Origin: Stagonosporopsis chrysanthemi
Taxonomy: Eukaryota; Ascomycota; Dothideomycetes; Pleosporales; Didymellaceae
Assembly: GCA_022560025.1 (NCBI GenBank)
Contig: JAFISE010000133.1
Span: 17,599 to 81,598, forward strand
DNA length: 64,000 nucleotides
Direction of reading: 5' to 3'
Shown here: positions 21,436 to 34,426 of the stretch, piece by piece
How positions within the stretch are numbered: position 1 is the first letter of the stretch
How the letters are laid out: every line of letters starts with the position of its first letter
The notes under the pieces: generated by a model
Seen by the model: only the letters and a program-made list of their open reading frames with translations
The model's database searches: none
What the model was told of the DNA's origin: nothing
Translations under genes and position numbers: made by a program

Positions 21436-24400
21436 TCGGACGGCTTCGAGGGGACGGTGGAAGCAGAACGAAAGATGATATGTAGAGATTAGGGTTGCGG
21501 GCGCATTAGAAGAATGAACTATTGCGGGAGTGGGTCGTCTGGGGTTATGTCAGTCGACCGTTTGGTGATGGACCGTGCCACACGTAGCAAGCCGGGAACA
21601 GAACAAGCGAGCAGCGTGCGTGCGTGCAGGACACAGGACGCGGCTCTTTGCGAGTGCTCTGCTGGGTTGCGTGGTCGCGGTCTGGCGCACAACAAGACTC
21701 ACAGGAGTAGGTGAGAGAGCGGCTGTGTGCTCGTTCTCGTAGGAAGAGGTCGCGACGTGGGTGGTCACAGCTAGTCAAAGCTGCAATGACGTCGAAAAAT
21801 CGGCGGAGTGCTCGGACCTGAGGAGGACTCGAGACAGACGGCGCTGCAGCTTTCGGTGGATGAAAGACTGCGCTGGGGTCGAGGCCGGTGGCTTCCGTGG
21901 GCTGATACCGGGCAGGCAGGCACGGGTCGAGGGCAAGGCGGCAGGTGCAGAGACAAGACCTGAGGTCGAGAGTCGCTGGAGTCGAAACGGCTCAATGACT
22001 GCAGGTGGGCCAGTTAAAAGGGTCCTGGTGCTGGCGGAGGCCCAGAAATTGTTGGAGACAGACACGGGGGAGGGGAGAGTGTTGAGGAGCGGTAGCGCAG
22101 GTGAGGTGCAGGCCCGCGACTATTGGGGCAGTTGCGTTGCCGGGATGTGCTCTGAAAATCGCTGGACCCAGGCCGCCAGAGCGTCCAAGGATTTGCCGCA
22201 CGGCCTTGACCAGGGCGGCTGCAGCACCAGTGCACAAGCGAGCAAGCGAGTTGATAGCGCGCAGCACGATCCACCTCCCAACAGACCAAGGATTTGCGCA
22301 GCACTGCAGCCAAGCGGCAGCAACCGGTCGAGCTCGCAGGCGGGCGCAGGCGTGCACCTTGGTCGACGGGGTGGCGCTAGAGCTGGCCGTCGGCGGGGTT
22401 CGTCCACGGCGCGCGAGGGGGCAACAAAGGATTGCCAGCGAGTTGCTGGTACCGGGGCGGAGATGGGCAGACGCGACAGTGGCGCCATTGCATTGCACGG
22501 CCTTGACTTTCTTTATCAGTTGCGCGCACACACCGCCCGAACTTACCAAATTTCCCGAGTCCAGCGGATGCGGCACGTCCACCACGGCCGCGACTCGAAA
22601 CGGTGCAGCAGCAGCCCTTGATCCAAACCCGCTGTGCAGCGGCCAGGTTCGCATGAAGCTGCCCGCAAGCACTCCTCATTCCTACTCATTACCGCCGTCG
22701 GGCTGCTCGCCCGGCAAGCGGGCGCCGGCTGCGTCCTGTCCGCGCACTACGCGACTCCAGCCCACACGGGCTGATTGTAGCCGGGGGGACATACAGTACG
22801 TATGCACCACCACCGCAGAGACGGCGACGGACACGTCTACATGACTCCACACTGCTAGTCTACATAGAACACATAGGCAGAGAGCGTCGATCGACTGCCA
22901 CTGTGAACATGCAAATCGTAAAGGGCCGTGTGCAGTGTCCCTACACGCCTCATCGCTAATGGCGAGTCGTCGCACGCCTGCTTCTATGGAGCACAAGCCA
23001 CGCACGCGAAAGCCTCTGGGCCAACGTTGACAGTTTCGCGTCTGCGCGCGCACAAGCCAAGCGTCCGAGCGAGATGATGTCACTGCATTGGGGTGAGCTG
23101 ATGCAAACGGCTGCATTCCTCCGCCTTTTGCACCAGACGTCTCTGCGATGAGTGAACAGGCAGTATCTCCCAGATACCGCCAAAGAAGCTTTGCGGTACC
23201 TGAATGATCGGAGCAAGCAGGGCGCGGCCTTGTGCTCGCAGCCACACCTCTTTCAAGCAACTCGGTGGTCGAACTGTTCAAATGAAGGTGCGATCGTCGG
23301 CGCTGCCGGCTGTCTGCTGGCACTAAGCCACACTTGGCCCCAACCCCTGCTCCAAACAAGCGAGCCGTCACAGAACTCTATTCTAGCAGCACCAGCTTTT
23401 CAACGCTCCACAGCAACCCCGTCCTAACCCTCCATGGGGCATGGAGAATCTCCTGAGTGGGTGCAGGCACGCTTTGCGCTCAGAGCGGGCTGCACAAATG
23501 AAACTGCAACTAATTGTCGCAAAGACGTGCTTCGCTGACACTCCATGCCCGTTCACGGCCGCTGCACGAGTGCGACTCTACACATCAATCATTGGCCCAG
23601 TAAAGCGCCAATGCGAGCGACTTCATCAATTTCCCCGCACTGTCGAGCGGCGCTCTGGCTCTTTCAACACTGCGCTAGTAAACCTTAGAAGACTGCATCG
23701 CCGCGTGTGCGTCGTGGGTGGAGGTGCAATTAGGTCTGATGCTGTTCCAGGCTGTTTGAAAGCGAACGTGTTCTCCTTCAGCATGCTAGACCCGTTCTTT
23801 GCGTGGGCCTCGAATCACCTGCGCGCGTCTGTCCATGAACTGACCGGCCTGTCGCAAATCTAAGCACCAGTGGATGACATCCAAAATTACACCGCAACCG
23901 CGAGTGAGCTGACAACGCCTGCTGTAGGATCCTTATCATCGGCGCCGACAACCGTACAACCATGGTCTGGCGCCCACAATTGATGCTCATCTTGACGGAT
24001 TGCAGCGGCATGATTGCTGGCTACCGTAGTGCATTGCCTGGGAGGATGATCAAACGCGGTGAAGGATGCTGAGTGAAATTCGCCCTATCGCAACATGAAA
24101 CGCATCTGGTCAGCCTGTTTTCCAACATCCTCATGTTGGCCAGACCGGGCGTCCAAGCTTCACTATCCCGCATTCTGGTCGGCGTCCCGAGCGTGCCCCA
24201 CTTCGCAGAGCCGTCAGAAAGTTTTTGTCCGGCAGAACAAGGCAGCGGGAGCCACTCGTTTCGCAGCGACCCTCAGACCGCTCTCTCGTCCGCAGCCCCG
24301 TCCAGGCCGCCGTCGCCCACTATCGATCTCCACTGGATGGTCGATCTGAGCTGCCAGCTTTGACTCGAGGTGCGCGGGAGCTATACCCTATCCAGACGCA

Positions 24401-27400
24401 CTCCGGCCACATCCTCGCGAGAACAATACAGCGCGGGAGGCAGCGACGCAGAATCAAAGTCACACAAGCGCGCACCTCGCAGATACCGGAGTTCAAGACA
24501 GTGGGTTCGCGCGATGAAATTTGCTTCATCCCCACTGTCGAACTGCAGTCAGACCCGTTCGATCTTCAACGAACTCGAGCGCCGCACGCCAATAATTGAC
24601 ACTTACTGTTACGAATACCTACTGGGCTGCTTTGTGGATGACCTTGACTCTTCTGGGCTTGGACCATTGACGACGGCCAGCGGACTTGCGCCTTTATCGC
24701 GTGACTGGAGTGATAGGATCAATACTATGGAATTCTTGCGACGTTTACCAAAAAGCAGGGAATGCGCGGATCACATCGACCTCGCTGACACCCACGCCTA
24801 CGCCCACGCCATTCTGTCAATGCGTTCTTCATTACCGGAGAGGCCATCACAGCTTGGACTCGGGTCACGGCCTCAGCCTTGATCAAGCCGGAATCAAGAA
24901 TAATCGCGTCATACCGTAAAGGTGATGTCTGCGAGCCGCCTAGCTCCTATCGCGATCGTGCCTGTGTCTGGGATGAGACAGGCCGATAGCGATGCTTGAA
25001 GAAGAAAAGTGCACGAGCGCATGGACCGGACAATCTAGATGGGACTCCAAGGTCAGCCTCATCTCCACGAATCTCCTCTGGAATCTGGAGGTCCTTCCTG
25101 AGGCGACGTCAGGCCACGTTGCTTGGAGCGGTCCATGCATCATCTGTATCCCCACTTGAACAGCAATCTCCTTACCGATGTGGGGTGGTGTGTACGGGCG
25201 ACCTATTTTGGTTCTCACGATCCCATGATGTCATCTTACCACGCTCGGCCTTATCGGGATCCTCCATCGCATTGTTCACGAGCTGTCGCAGTGCGCTGCA
25301 CCGCACAGCGAATTTCTTTGTCGGAAACTGAAGACGCATCGTTGAATTCCCGTCCTGACGATCGATGATCGCGTACACCGCTAGTCAAAAATTTCATCCA
25401 AATCAGCATAGACTAACCATGTGCAGAAATTCCTTCAAGTTCCTTGCGGGTGTGCGCCGGAGAAACTGGGAGTTCGCTCTGTAGATGAAGAATTGCAGCC
25501 GCCACATCCGCACAATCGGGATTGGATTGCACCCGTCAACGCCCACCTGAACACCATTGATTTGCCGGACCGTGCAGTATTACCAACCAAGAAACCAGAC
25601 TGTGCAAGCTGGGATCTCCTGCTTTTCTGCATTTAGGGAGCCAAAAGTTGGGCGTAGAATCTAAATCATTGACGCTTCTGGGTTTGCGATTGTTCTGCAT
25701 CCTCTATCGCCAAGGCCTGGATGTGCGTATCACTCAACTCGATAGATAGGAGCGTATCGCATCGTGATCGCCTGGCACCATGCGAAGACCTGCCGACAAT
25801 TCGTTGGCAATGGCCGGTGATAAGCAACATCTGGAACCCACTGAATATAATCACCGCGAGTACAAACATACTCTTAATATTCTGCTATAGGTCATTGCAT
25901 TCTGCTCGGTCCTCCACATTTTCGCGTTCGGGCCGCTATGCTCGGCTTCACTTGCGGTGCAAGACTACAACCCATCGCATTTCGCCCCACTTTTAAATTG
26001 GCCTCAACTGCACAAAATACTGAGTACTCGTACGACGCAGTAACCTATTAAAGCTTTTCAGGGTTTTCCAGGACTTCACATAATACTGGTGCTGTTAGGC
26101 TCAAGGAACAATTTGCAAATCATTCTGCAGGTTGTGGTGCGTTGACGCTACCGCTGCTTATCAGCCACATGTCTCGGTTGTGGAATGGGTCGTGATTGAC
26201 GAGACTATGTCGTGCACGTCGTCATGTCAATCTGAAGTTGTATTATCATTGCGGGGTAGGAACTCTCATTCTAGACACGCTGAACGGTGTGGACGGCGGC
26301 ATGGACCGGTCCGTCAACAGCAATCGAGCCATTGTTCTTGAACTTCGCTGACGTGGGACGATTCACGGCTCGGTCACGCGGCAAACACGAAGTGCATCCG
26401 GGTTGACACTCATAGATCTATGTCTTGCTTCTCATACGCACGGATCTATCTGACATTGCAGCAGGAAGGGCAACTTGATGTTTTCCACGATGCTAATATT
26501 TTACCGGTCAGTTACCCACACCCCACATAGAGGCGGAACGCGTCATATGTGTGAGCTCACCTTGATCGGTCAATGTGCGATTTGCGTAGAACTCCGTACC
26601 ACTTGTTGATGCATTCAAGCATCATGTCTTCTCCGCGTATACGACAAGTGTGCCCGCCTCAACAAATCTAAAGCCCCACTCGGCAGACTTCACCCGAGTT
26701 TAGACGCCAGGAGAAGCGAAAACGATATCATCCTGGGAAACGTGCTCGGTGCATGATACGTTCCACGCAGAGTGCAGTAAGGCGAGCACCATGCAATGGG
26801 GTGATGTGACACGGGAAGGATGAGGGGTGCTTGCATCAACAAGCTCCATATATCACGCACGTGATTGGGCAACGATAAATCATTACCACGCAGGCATGCG
26901 GTATATCCGTTACGGAATCTTGTCCATCACCAGCAAGCCTCCTGATAGGCATAGAGATAAAGCTCGATATTCTGGCATGGTTTGTCAACGTACGGGGTAT
27001 GCATACTGCATACAGTTCCTGTGTCTCCCCAGGTTTTCCGCTGAGTAAACTCGCGAATCGCCTTGTCACGCATGGTGCGCGTGACTGCCATGACAGCTCA
27101 TACAGCCAGCGACCATCTTGGCCTCGCCTTATCAGATCAGCGAAATTCGGGCAGGTGCGATCATCAGTGCTTCGTACGACCAGTGTATGGTGTCACCAGC
27201 GTCTAATCTCCGGACTTGCAGCAGTTCTGCGTATTTCGTTCATTCGGAAAGATCATAAAGCTCAACGAACAGGGGTCTTCTCAACCACCACATTGACAGA
27301 GACATTTGCATCGATACACCAGCAGCCCGTTTAGCGATGATAATAATCTCACTGCCCGCACTTGACAACAAACTATCCCAGCCTTGCTGCCTCAACAGCC

Positions 27401-30400
27401 TTCCAATCTCGTGTGTTCACTAATGGAGACGGGGCCGTCATCCCTGCTCGAGACCCTTGAGGCGCTCGCAAGGAAGGCACTTGCAGCAATATGGCCTAGC
27501 GCGCTCGGTTGTACACACGCGCTTGCTTTTCTTAGCTCACCTCATCCACAGTTGCTCCACCGGCCAGAACCACATCTCACCATCTGCGACATGCAGTGAT
27601 CCTTCGCGAGGGGTAGTAAAACCTGAGCGTCCATTGTAAGCAGTAAATGCCACCGTCGCCTCATGTGCTGCAACAGCCGAAAAACGGACATGCACATCAT
27701 CCGCCCTCTATGTTGAGGCCCGTGGCTGGTTGGTCGACAGCTTGCGGAGTGGCAGCGTCTCAACAAACAAACTTTGTCCGCGCGACACGAGCCACACAGC
27801 CAGTGGTTTGCGTTTTGCATGACAGGCCCGGCACAATAATCAGGGTCTTGCGAATCCTCGACAGCCACAATCTGCTTTGGGACGTGTTGAGGCCCTGCAG
27901 TCCCAGGGAGGTGGGGCGATTATGCGGGCCGTTGCATGGTAGGGGAGAGATGGGGCTCCGGTTGGCTCTGGTGTAGTGGGGGATGGCATGACGTGACAGG
28001 ACAGAGGAAGGTGGTGGAGACACGGACGTGATGTTGCTGTGCGTTTAGCGTACATGCAGCAAAGCCGACCAAGAACGCGCACGCAATCTGGGGTCTGGTG
28101 CGGAGGCGAATCGACAGATGGAGACCTCCATGCGGAGTCGAGGCACACGAGCATTGTTCTCGCGCGGCAAACATGCTGTTGCTGTTGACAGCGACGTTAT
28201 GAAGCGGGTTTGGAGACCCTGAGCGGATAGGTGCAGCCCAGGGTCGTCCAAGACGGCAGAAGACACCGGCCTTTGGATTTCCAAACGCCTACCTTGGATT
28301 TGTACCATGGAATCTCCTGGCGAGTCAAACAATGATCTCTTCACCTTATGGCTTGGATTATTGCGCCTTCGAGATCTACCATCTATGCTGGAGCGCACAT
28401 CTCTTCATTATCAGGGACGCTAGATGCTCACCGCCAGAAGCTTGATCTTTGGATCTGTTCTTTCCAGCCTTCATCTAAACACACAAACCCTCAAAACTGG
28501 AGACAGATCACCCTCTCCGCATTCCACGTACCCAGTGCCTTGCCCGCTCCCGTGTCCGTTCTCCATCGCACTGCACTAATTTGCGGCCGCCATGCTCTAG
28601 GCGCGTAGTTGAGAGTCTACGGCATGTCTTCGGCGGCGACTCCAGCTTGTTGAGAGTGGGTCGCTGCGACTCGGACGCTGGTGCAAGACTCCTGGTTTGT
28701 AAGGCTCGAAAGGCCGTTGGCCTCGTTTTGTTCATGCAAGCCATCACTCCCCCGTGAAGGCTGTGTGGGCCCTGCATAAGCTACCGGAGGTGGTCTGGAC
28801 ATGGAGCCAGCGTCTTTTGATGGTTTCGAGGCAAGTCTGCGGGAGTGAGACGCTAGATGGTAGTCACAGAGAGGCGATGTCCGGTGTGAGTGATTGGACC
28901 GGAGTGTCGATGGTGAATAGGGATTTCCGGTGACGAGCGTTAGACGCGGCATCGGTGGCCGAGATTACTGTGCCCTTCGATTTCGAGCCACGCTCCGAGG
29001 AAATACAGCAAAGGGGTTGTAGGATTCGAATTTGCGACGTGTTGAACTTGATTCAGATTAACTCCCGTGGATTGATTGCATTGAACATCTCCAGATGTCA
29101 AGAGCTAAAACGGCGCGCTTCGTATCACAAATTCTGTTGTTAAAACCAGCGGGCTTGTCAATCTTAAAGATGACGTTCTTCGAGGTACGACGTGTGCAAG
29201 GGATGATACGCGCCGGCAAGCAGAAGCAGGGTCTCATCGTATCGAATTGCTGATCCAACGCGAGTTGAGCTTGCAATACTTGTCCAAATCTGGCAGCTAT
29301 CGCGTCACTCGGTGGAATTCGAGCTTTGTCAACAGTAATCATCGGATTACCTGAGGCGGTGAAGTAAGAAGACGAGTGTGGCCGGAACGGAGTTGGGAGC
29401 TTCTCCGCTGCGACCTCTGCAATGTTCCTTAGCTTACCTGCAACCGCCCCCGTACGAGGCGTGTGCTGTGATCGGCCACACATCTGATCGTCTGGTTGGA
29501 GATCTGGCAAACCGCACGTATCGCACTGTGATCCATGACAGGCGTTCACATCTGCATTCTGCATGCGCGTCATCTCCAGTGACGCATCAACAGCGTCTCC
29601 ACATGCCCAATGTCTTCTACTCGCTCTCCAGTAATGTGCAGATCTTTTGCGGCTCTCGCAATCCTCTGTGGCGGGGACCCTCGAAGGATTTTGGGTTGCC
29701 ATGCACCGGATTGAACCCTCAATTTTCATGTGAAACGACTCTAGCCACAGCGCTGATCACGGTCTCGGCTTGCCGTCTTGAAAAGAGGGACCCATCCTTG
29801 GTGCTGGGCTCTGTCGATCATAACGTGCTCTGATAAGATGAGCAGATGGGCCCATGGGCTGAGGTGTGCTGTGACGACGAAGAACCGACTGCACCCCGTC
29901 CTATTTAGGGGCACTGTACCGTTGACACTCACCTGGTCTATGTGATTTGTTGCATTTGTCGGTGGCGTGAACATCGTTCCGTTGGTCGATGACATTTGTT
30001 GGAAGATGGTATTGTATCATGGGCCGAACAAGTGGGGCCGAGAGCGGTGGTCTGGGGACCTTGGAGGTACAAGGGGGGTCCATGGATAAATGAGAATACG
30101 AGCTGCCACACCCAAATTTTCGGAGGTTTCCCAGTGGTCAGTACCTATTTCTTACATATTCTATTCGTTCTCATGGGATCGACACCGACACTCGTATTCT
30201 CATTCATTCATGGACCTCCCTTGTACACAATGCAGATCCGGCGCTGAGCAACGCACCTCTCAATTTGCAAACTCTCTGCTGCACTCCAGAAACACATGCA
30301 GCCGAGCCAACAACGCATACTGAACATTCGGTGGTGCGATCCCTAGATTACATAATCTGTTGAAATCGTGGACACCTTCTGAGGTGACGAGTTTGTGCTC

Positions 30401-30634
30401 TTAGGTCGGTGATCGCTTGAAGATGGCTCGGAGATGGCCTCAATCATGGTTAAATAATCACGGCACGTGATTGGCCGCTAGGGCTTGTGAAGCTATGACG
30501 AAGTTGCACGACTGTCGTTCACGCAATTCACAACTTCGGCGTAAAAAGTCGTGTACTCTACTGTAAGCTTTGCTAAATCCCGATTGAAGTATGCACCCCG
30601 CAATGCACTCGCTGATACACATGCACAGCACGTA
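21436..30634. other. Long (9.2 kb) interval without a supportable gene
   Basis: Lies between the divergent 5' ends of the CBM21/PP1 gene and the BolA-like gene. Around 21.7-22.7 kb the sequence is GC-rich, with long overlapping ORFs on both strands whose translations are compositionally biased and match no family. From 23 to 30 kb many ORFs of 60-220 codons occur but none has a recognisable motif, plausible splice chain or consistent codon bias. I found no tRNA or rRNA signature. One 36-bp imperfect inverted repeat sits at its right end (30067-30226). It may hold long 5' leaders, a non-coding RNA, or eroded mobile-element sequence. Confidence 0.5.
30067..30226. repeat. Inverted repeat, 36-bp arms with 33/36 identity, 88-bp spacer
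   Basis: The left arm 30067-30102 starts GTACAAGGGGGGTCCATGG; the reverse complement of the right arm 30191-30226 starts GTACAAGGGAGGTCCATGA. The arms differ at three positions, all A/G differences. Outside both arms the similarity stops abruptly. It can form a strong foldback hairpin. No ORF covers it convincingly. Confidence 0.8.
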
Positions 30635-31319
30635 ATGGCGCCTTCCAGAGCAGTCTTCATTCGCCGCATGGCCTCTGCATGCGTGCAACCCCAGATTCGT
30701 ATGCGCGCCGGCGCGCACGTCTTGTCGATATCAGCAGGAGTCAGACCCCATTGCATGCGCGCAACAACCTTGACACGGTTCCAGACCGCACATGGGTCCA
30801 TGCGAGCATACAGTGCGCAAGCAGAGGGTGCCCCAGAACCTCCAGACTTCCTGAATGAGGCCGAGCTGCACGTTTTCAATAAGATACGAGGGGAGCTAGA
30901 ACCCACAAAACTCGAGGTGCGTGGACATGTTCCTTGGGAGGCGGCCTGACAGTGGTCGCGAACGGCGTACGCGAAAGTGTTGAGATGCACGTCATCTATC
31001 ACAGAACACGATACCGCCATTAAGCTTGCTTGGGGTCAGCACAGGACCGAACAAACAACAGTAGCAGCTTGACGATGCCGTTCATCTGTGCAATGGCAGC
31101 GTTGGCCACTGCACACAACGTATCACACCAATGGCTCGCTAACCAGTCATCTAGGTCCAAGACATCAGTGGTGGCTGTGGATCCATGTATGCAATCGAGA
31201 TTGAGTCGGCCAAGTTCAAAGGCCTGACGGTGATCAAGCAGCACAAGCTGGTCAATCAGGTGCTGAAGGAGGAGATCGCACAGTGGCATGGGGTTCAGCT
31301 GCGGACAAGAGCGGCATAG
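30635..31319 (+). CDS. BolA-like protein, probably mitochondrial (two exons)
   Basis: BolA proteins work with monothiol glutaredoxins in Fe-S cluster delivery; the mitochondrial Bol1/Bol3 (Aim1) forms serve lipoate synthase and succinate dehydrogenase. Exons 30635..30916 and 31155..31319 join in phase 0 across a 238-bp intron (donor GTGCGT, branch CGCTAACC, acceptor ATCTAG), giving 148 aa. The N-terminal ~60 residues are Arg/Ala/Ser-rich with almost no acids, a good mitochondrial presequence. The BolA domain follows: NEAELHVFNKIRGELEPTKLE, then VQDISGGCGSMYAIEI, then KGLTVIKQHKLVNQVLKEEI. The cysteine of GGCGSMY and the histidine of IKQHKLV are the expected cluster-ligand positions. Reading through the intron would end the protein early at 30949. 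Confidence 0.9.
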
Positions 31320-32985
31320 GAAATTGACTGCGAATCGTGTATATGTTGTAAGAATAATGTACCCAGGCGATGTAAATGACATGATTGCAAATAAATGCCT
31401 ACTACTGATAGACCTTTGATTGGATCTCGCGTACCCGAAATAATCGGAAACTTCTTCCACCCAGTTAAAACACGTAGCCAATATGTGGTTCCTTACTGTG
31501 CTACACGCACTGTCCTACAAACAAAACTTCGTCTTCAATCTCTGGTTCGGGACAGCCTGGCTCAGTATTTAATACTGGATACGAAGTCGATACAGTCTAT
31601 GCATAGGCATCACGGTCTAGGTCAATAAGTCGATGGAGAACGGATCTCGATACATTCATTGCTCCACAGACAGTAGCTAATGAATCTACACCTTATGGGA
31701 AATGACCATCATAACGACCTTCCAATGCCTTGCCTTCGTCTACCATATCCTTACACACTGTACTATCTCCCAGAATTCGTCGCACTTGCGAAGATCACGT
31801 TCTCCCCAATCTACCCAATGAAAACGCCTTGCTTTTTCTGCAAACAGGCAAACGATCTTACATTCACCTGCGAATACATAAGCACCCTCTTCATGTCACG
31901 AACTCAGATCGAGGACACGAACCCACAAACTATGCAATGTATAGAGTCTGCAAAGTGCCAACGCCGCTGCAAAAAAAGCCAACGAGCGGATCCAAGACCA
32001 GAAATAACATCCGAGCGTTTCAGAAAGGGTGTTTGAGTCCTCCAACCAATCCATCGTTCTGGACCAAGCAACGCACGTAAAGTTGATTCGAAAGCTACTC
32101 CTTCACCACCACCACTACCATCACACCACACGAGCACATGTAGACAAGGATCGGCGTGTAAAAGTTTTATTTGGTGTCTTCTTGGGTTTCTTGTTTCTGG
32201 TCTTCATTCTTTCCATAATCTATACGGAAGTTCGAAGCACATTTGTGAGCAGAGAGCCAGTAACATTTAAGCAGTTGAATATATCCTTGATAGATAGTGC
32301 CTCTAAGATGATGATTTTTGATAAGTGTATTGAGTTGATTGAGGTAGGCAAGAAAAAGCTGTACTTGAGGTTACAGAGCTTGCAGTGAGAGTAGCGACCA
32401 AGTATGCGAAGGTTCTTTTTGTGTTTCACGCTTTAGTATTGTCGGATATTTACTTTTTGGGACGACTAGTACCGTTTTTCGAGTGGAACTAGCCTATAAT
32501 TGTTTGCACTGTTGGCAATGTATTCTATCCTCCACAGACGCACAGACAAGTTCATCGTGGTGATCGTCCGATCGAATGACTACCGACAAGACCAGGAGGT
32601 TAAAGCAAGCATCAGAAAGGTGTTCAGAGTGCCTGAGAGAATTGATAGAGTGTGGGGCAAGTCGCATCATGAAACACCAAAGTCAAAATGTCCTGAAACA
32701 AGTATTATCGACCCAAGTACTACGGAGCGAAAGCGAGAGCGAGCAAGAGGGAGACCAGATTATGAGTGAGCAAGAGAGACGGCGGTTGAGGCAGGCTAAA
32801 ACCTCTTTGTAATAACTAACTATCCAGCATCTCGAGTATTTACGCTTCCACTTTATCTCCCCTATTAAGCAACTCAATATCAAATAAATATATAGGCATT
32901 AACCATCGATTCATCCATGCGAAGCGGGTGATCCGTGAACCAGTCACAACGCTCTCACTTCTCCGCTAGCATCCAGTAGAGACGC
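31320..32985. other. AT-richer intergenic region without a supported gene
   Basis: 1.7 kb between the BolA-like gene and the 3' end of the tandem-repeat protein gene. ORFs such as 32029-32388 contain a hydrophobic stretch but look like chance translation of AT-rich DNA. The right end should be the 3' UTR of the minus-strand neighbour. Confidence 0.45.
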
Positions 32986-32999
32986 TTAGTTGTTGTTGC

Positions 33000-33030
<31 letters not shown>

Positions 33031-34426
33031 GCCACCGTTGCCACCGTTGCCATTGCGACCAGCGGCAGGGCTCGACTGAGCAGCAGCAGCACCGTTGGGG
33101 TTGGTTGCAGCACCACCCTGGGTCTGGGTGCCCTGTGTGTTACCGGTCTGCTGGCCGTCTGTGATGAGTTAGCGATGTTGATCTTCAAAGTCTGCACGAG
33201 TGTGACTTACTGGTTCCCTGAGCACCCTGAGCACCCTGAGCACCGGTCTGTGTGTTGCCAGCACCGGTCTGTCCGTTGGCGCCGGTCTGAGTCTGCTGTC
33301 CAGTCTGACCATTGGCGCCGGTCTGAGTTTGCTGTCCGGTCTGTCCGTTGGCACCTGTCTGACCGTTGGCGCCGGTTTGAGTCTGCTGTCCGGTCTGTCC
33401 GTTGGCACCTGTCTGACCGTTGGCGCCGGTCTGAGTCTGCTGTCCGGTCTGTCCATTGGCACCTGTCTGTCCGTTGGCGCCTGTCTGAGTCTGCTGTCCA
33501 GTCTGACCATTGGCGCCGGTCTGAGTTTGCTGTCCGGTCTGTCCGTTGGCACCTGTCTGACCGTTGGTACCGGCCTGAGTCTGCTGACCGGCCTGCTGGC
33601 CGGTGGCGGCACCAGCCTGAGGAGGGGGGTTACCAGCCTGAGCAGCGGCCTGAGCAGCGGGAATACCGTTGGTCTGGAGGTCAAGCTGACCGTTACCGGT
33701 ACCCTGCTGAAGGGCCTGGGCAGCGGCGAAAGCAGCCTGGGGAGTACCAGCGGGTTGGCCGGGCAGAGTGGGTCCCTGACTCTGGACGCCACCAGCGACA
33801 CCGGTTTGGTCACAGACCTGGGGACGGACAGCCTGGGAGCTGGAGCCGGTGGAGGCCATATAGGCATCGATGTTGGGAAGAACATTGGTGCAACGGTTCT
33901 GGTTGATCAGGTCAATGTTGTTTGCCGCGGCCTTGCCCTGGACGGACATGATCTGGAGCTTGTTGACGACATCCTGGAAAGCACCACCGGTGGCGAGAGT
34001 AGAGTTGGCGGCTTGGACATTGGGCTGACCAGCATTGGCAGCATCGATGATTGCCTTGTGGTTGAGCTCATCAACCTCAGCATTGTAAGCGACGAGAGCG
34101 GCCTGCTTGAAAGCAGCGTTGTTCTGGATGCTAGCGCCGGTGTCGAGGAAGTTGGAGACCATGGAAGTGTCAGCCATCCAGTTGGAGACAGCGGTGGCGA
34201 GGTCACCGGAGGTGGGTGTCTGGCCGTTGGCGCCGGGGGCACCAGCACCAGCACCAGTGTTCACATTCTGTGTTCCTTGCTGCTGAGTCTGGCCGTTGCC
34301 CTGCTGAGTGGCTCCGCCCTGCTGCTGCTGGGTGTTTCCGCCATTACCATTACCGTTGCCTTGTTGAGCGAGGGGGGCAGCAAGGACTGCGGAAGAGAGG
34401 AGCGAGGCGACGAGAATGTACTTCAT
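32986..34426 (-). CDS. Secreted Gln/Thr/Gly/Asn-rich tandem-repeat protein (two exons)
   Basis: 462 aa from exons 34426..33211 and 33158..32986 across a 52-bp intron (donor GTAAGT, branch GCTAACTC, acceptor TCACAG). The signal peptide is MKYILVASLLSSAVLA, cut before APLAQ. A Gly/Asn/Gln-rich linker precedes a compact domain at about residues 72-190 (GDLATAVSNWMADTSMVSNF, AEVDELNHKAIIDAANA, FQDVVNKLQIMSVQGKAAAN, NRCTNVLPNIDAYM) that I recognise as a common ascomycete secreted-protein module without assigned function. Then come about nine copies of a TGANGQTGQQTQ-type repeat and, after the intron, a tail ending in ten consecutive Asn codons plus SNNN. It has no GPI signal. Likely cell-wall or extracellular-matrix associated; the repeat tract may be amyloid- or adhesion-like, which is inference. 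Confidence 0.85.
33236..33597. repeat. Coding minisatellite, 36/54-bp periodicity
   Basis: Tandem array inside the secreted protein gene, built of 18-bp blocks that encode TGANGQ and TGQQTQ units in alternating 36-bp and 54-bp higher-order periods. Copies differ by third-position changes (GGTCTGTCCGTTGGC against GGTCTGACCATTGGC), so the array is old enough to have diverged synonymously. Confidence 0.8.

Noticed and set aside
21761..22672. Overlapping ORFs of 286 (plus) and 226 (minus) codons
   Set aside because: GC-rich sequence leaves both strands open; Arg/Ala/Gly/Ser-biased translations with no motif, and neither has plausible splice partners.
24370..24882. 170-codon ORF in the gene-poor interval
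   Set aside because: No recognisable domain, no promoter signal, overlaps other equally long ORFs in different frames.
29058..29729. 223-codon minus-strand ORF
   Set aside because: Reads as mixed low-quality sequence with many Cys and His residues, no family match that I can recognise.
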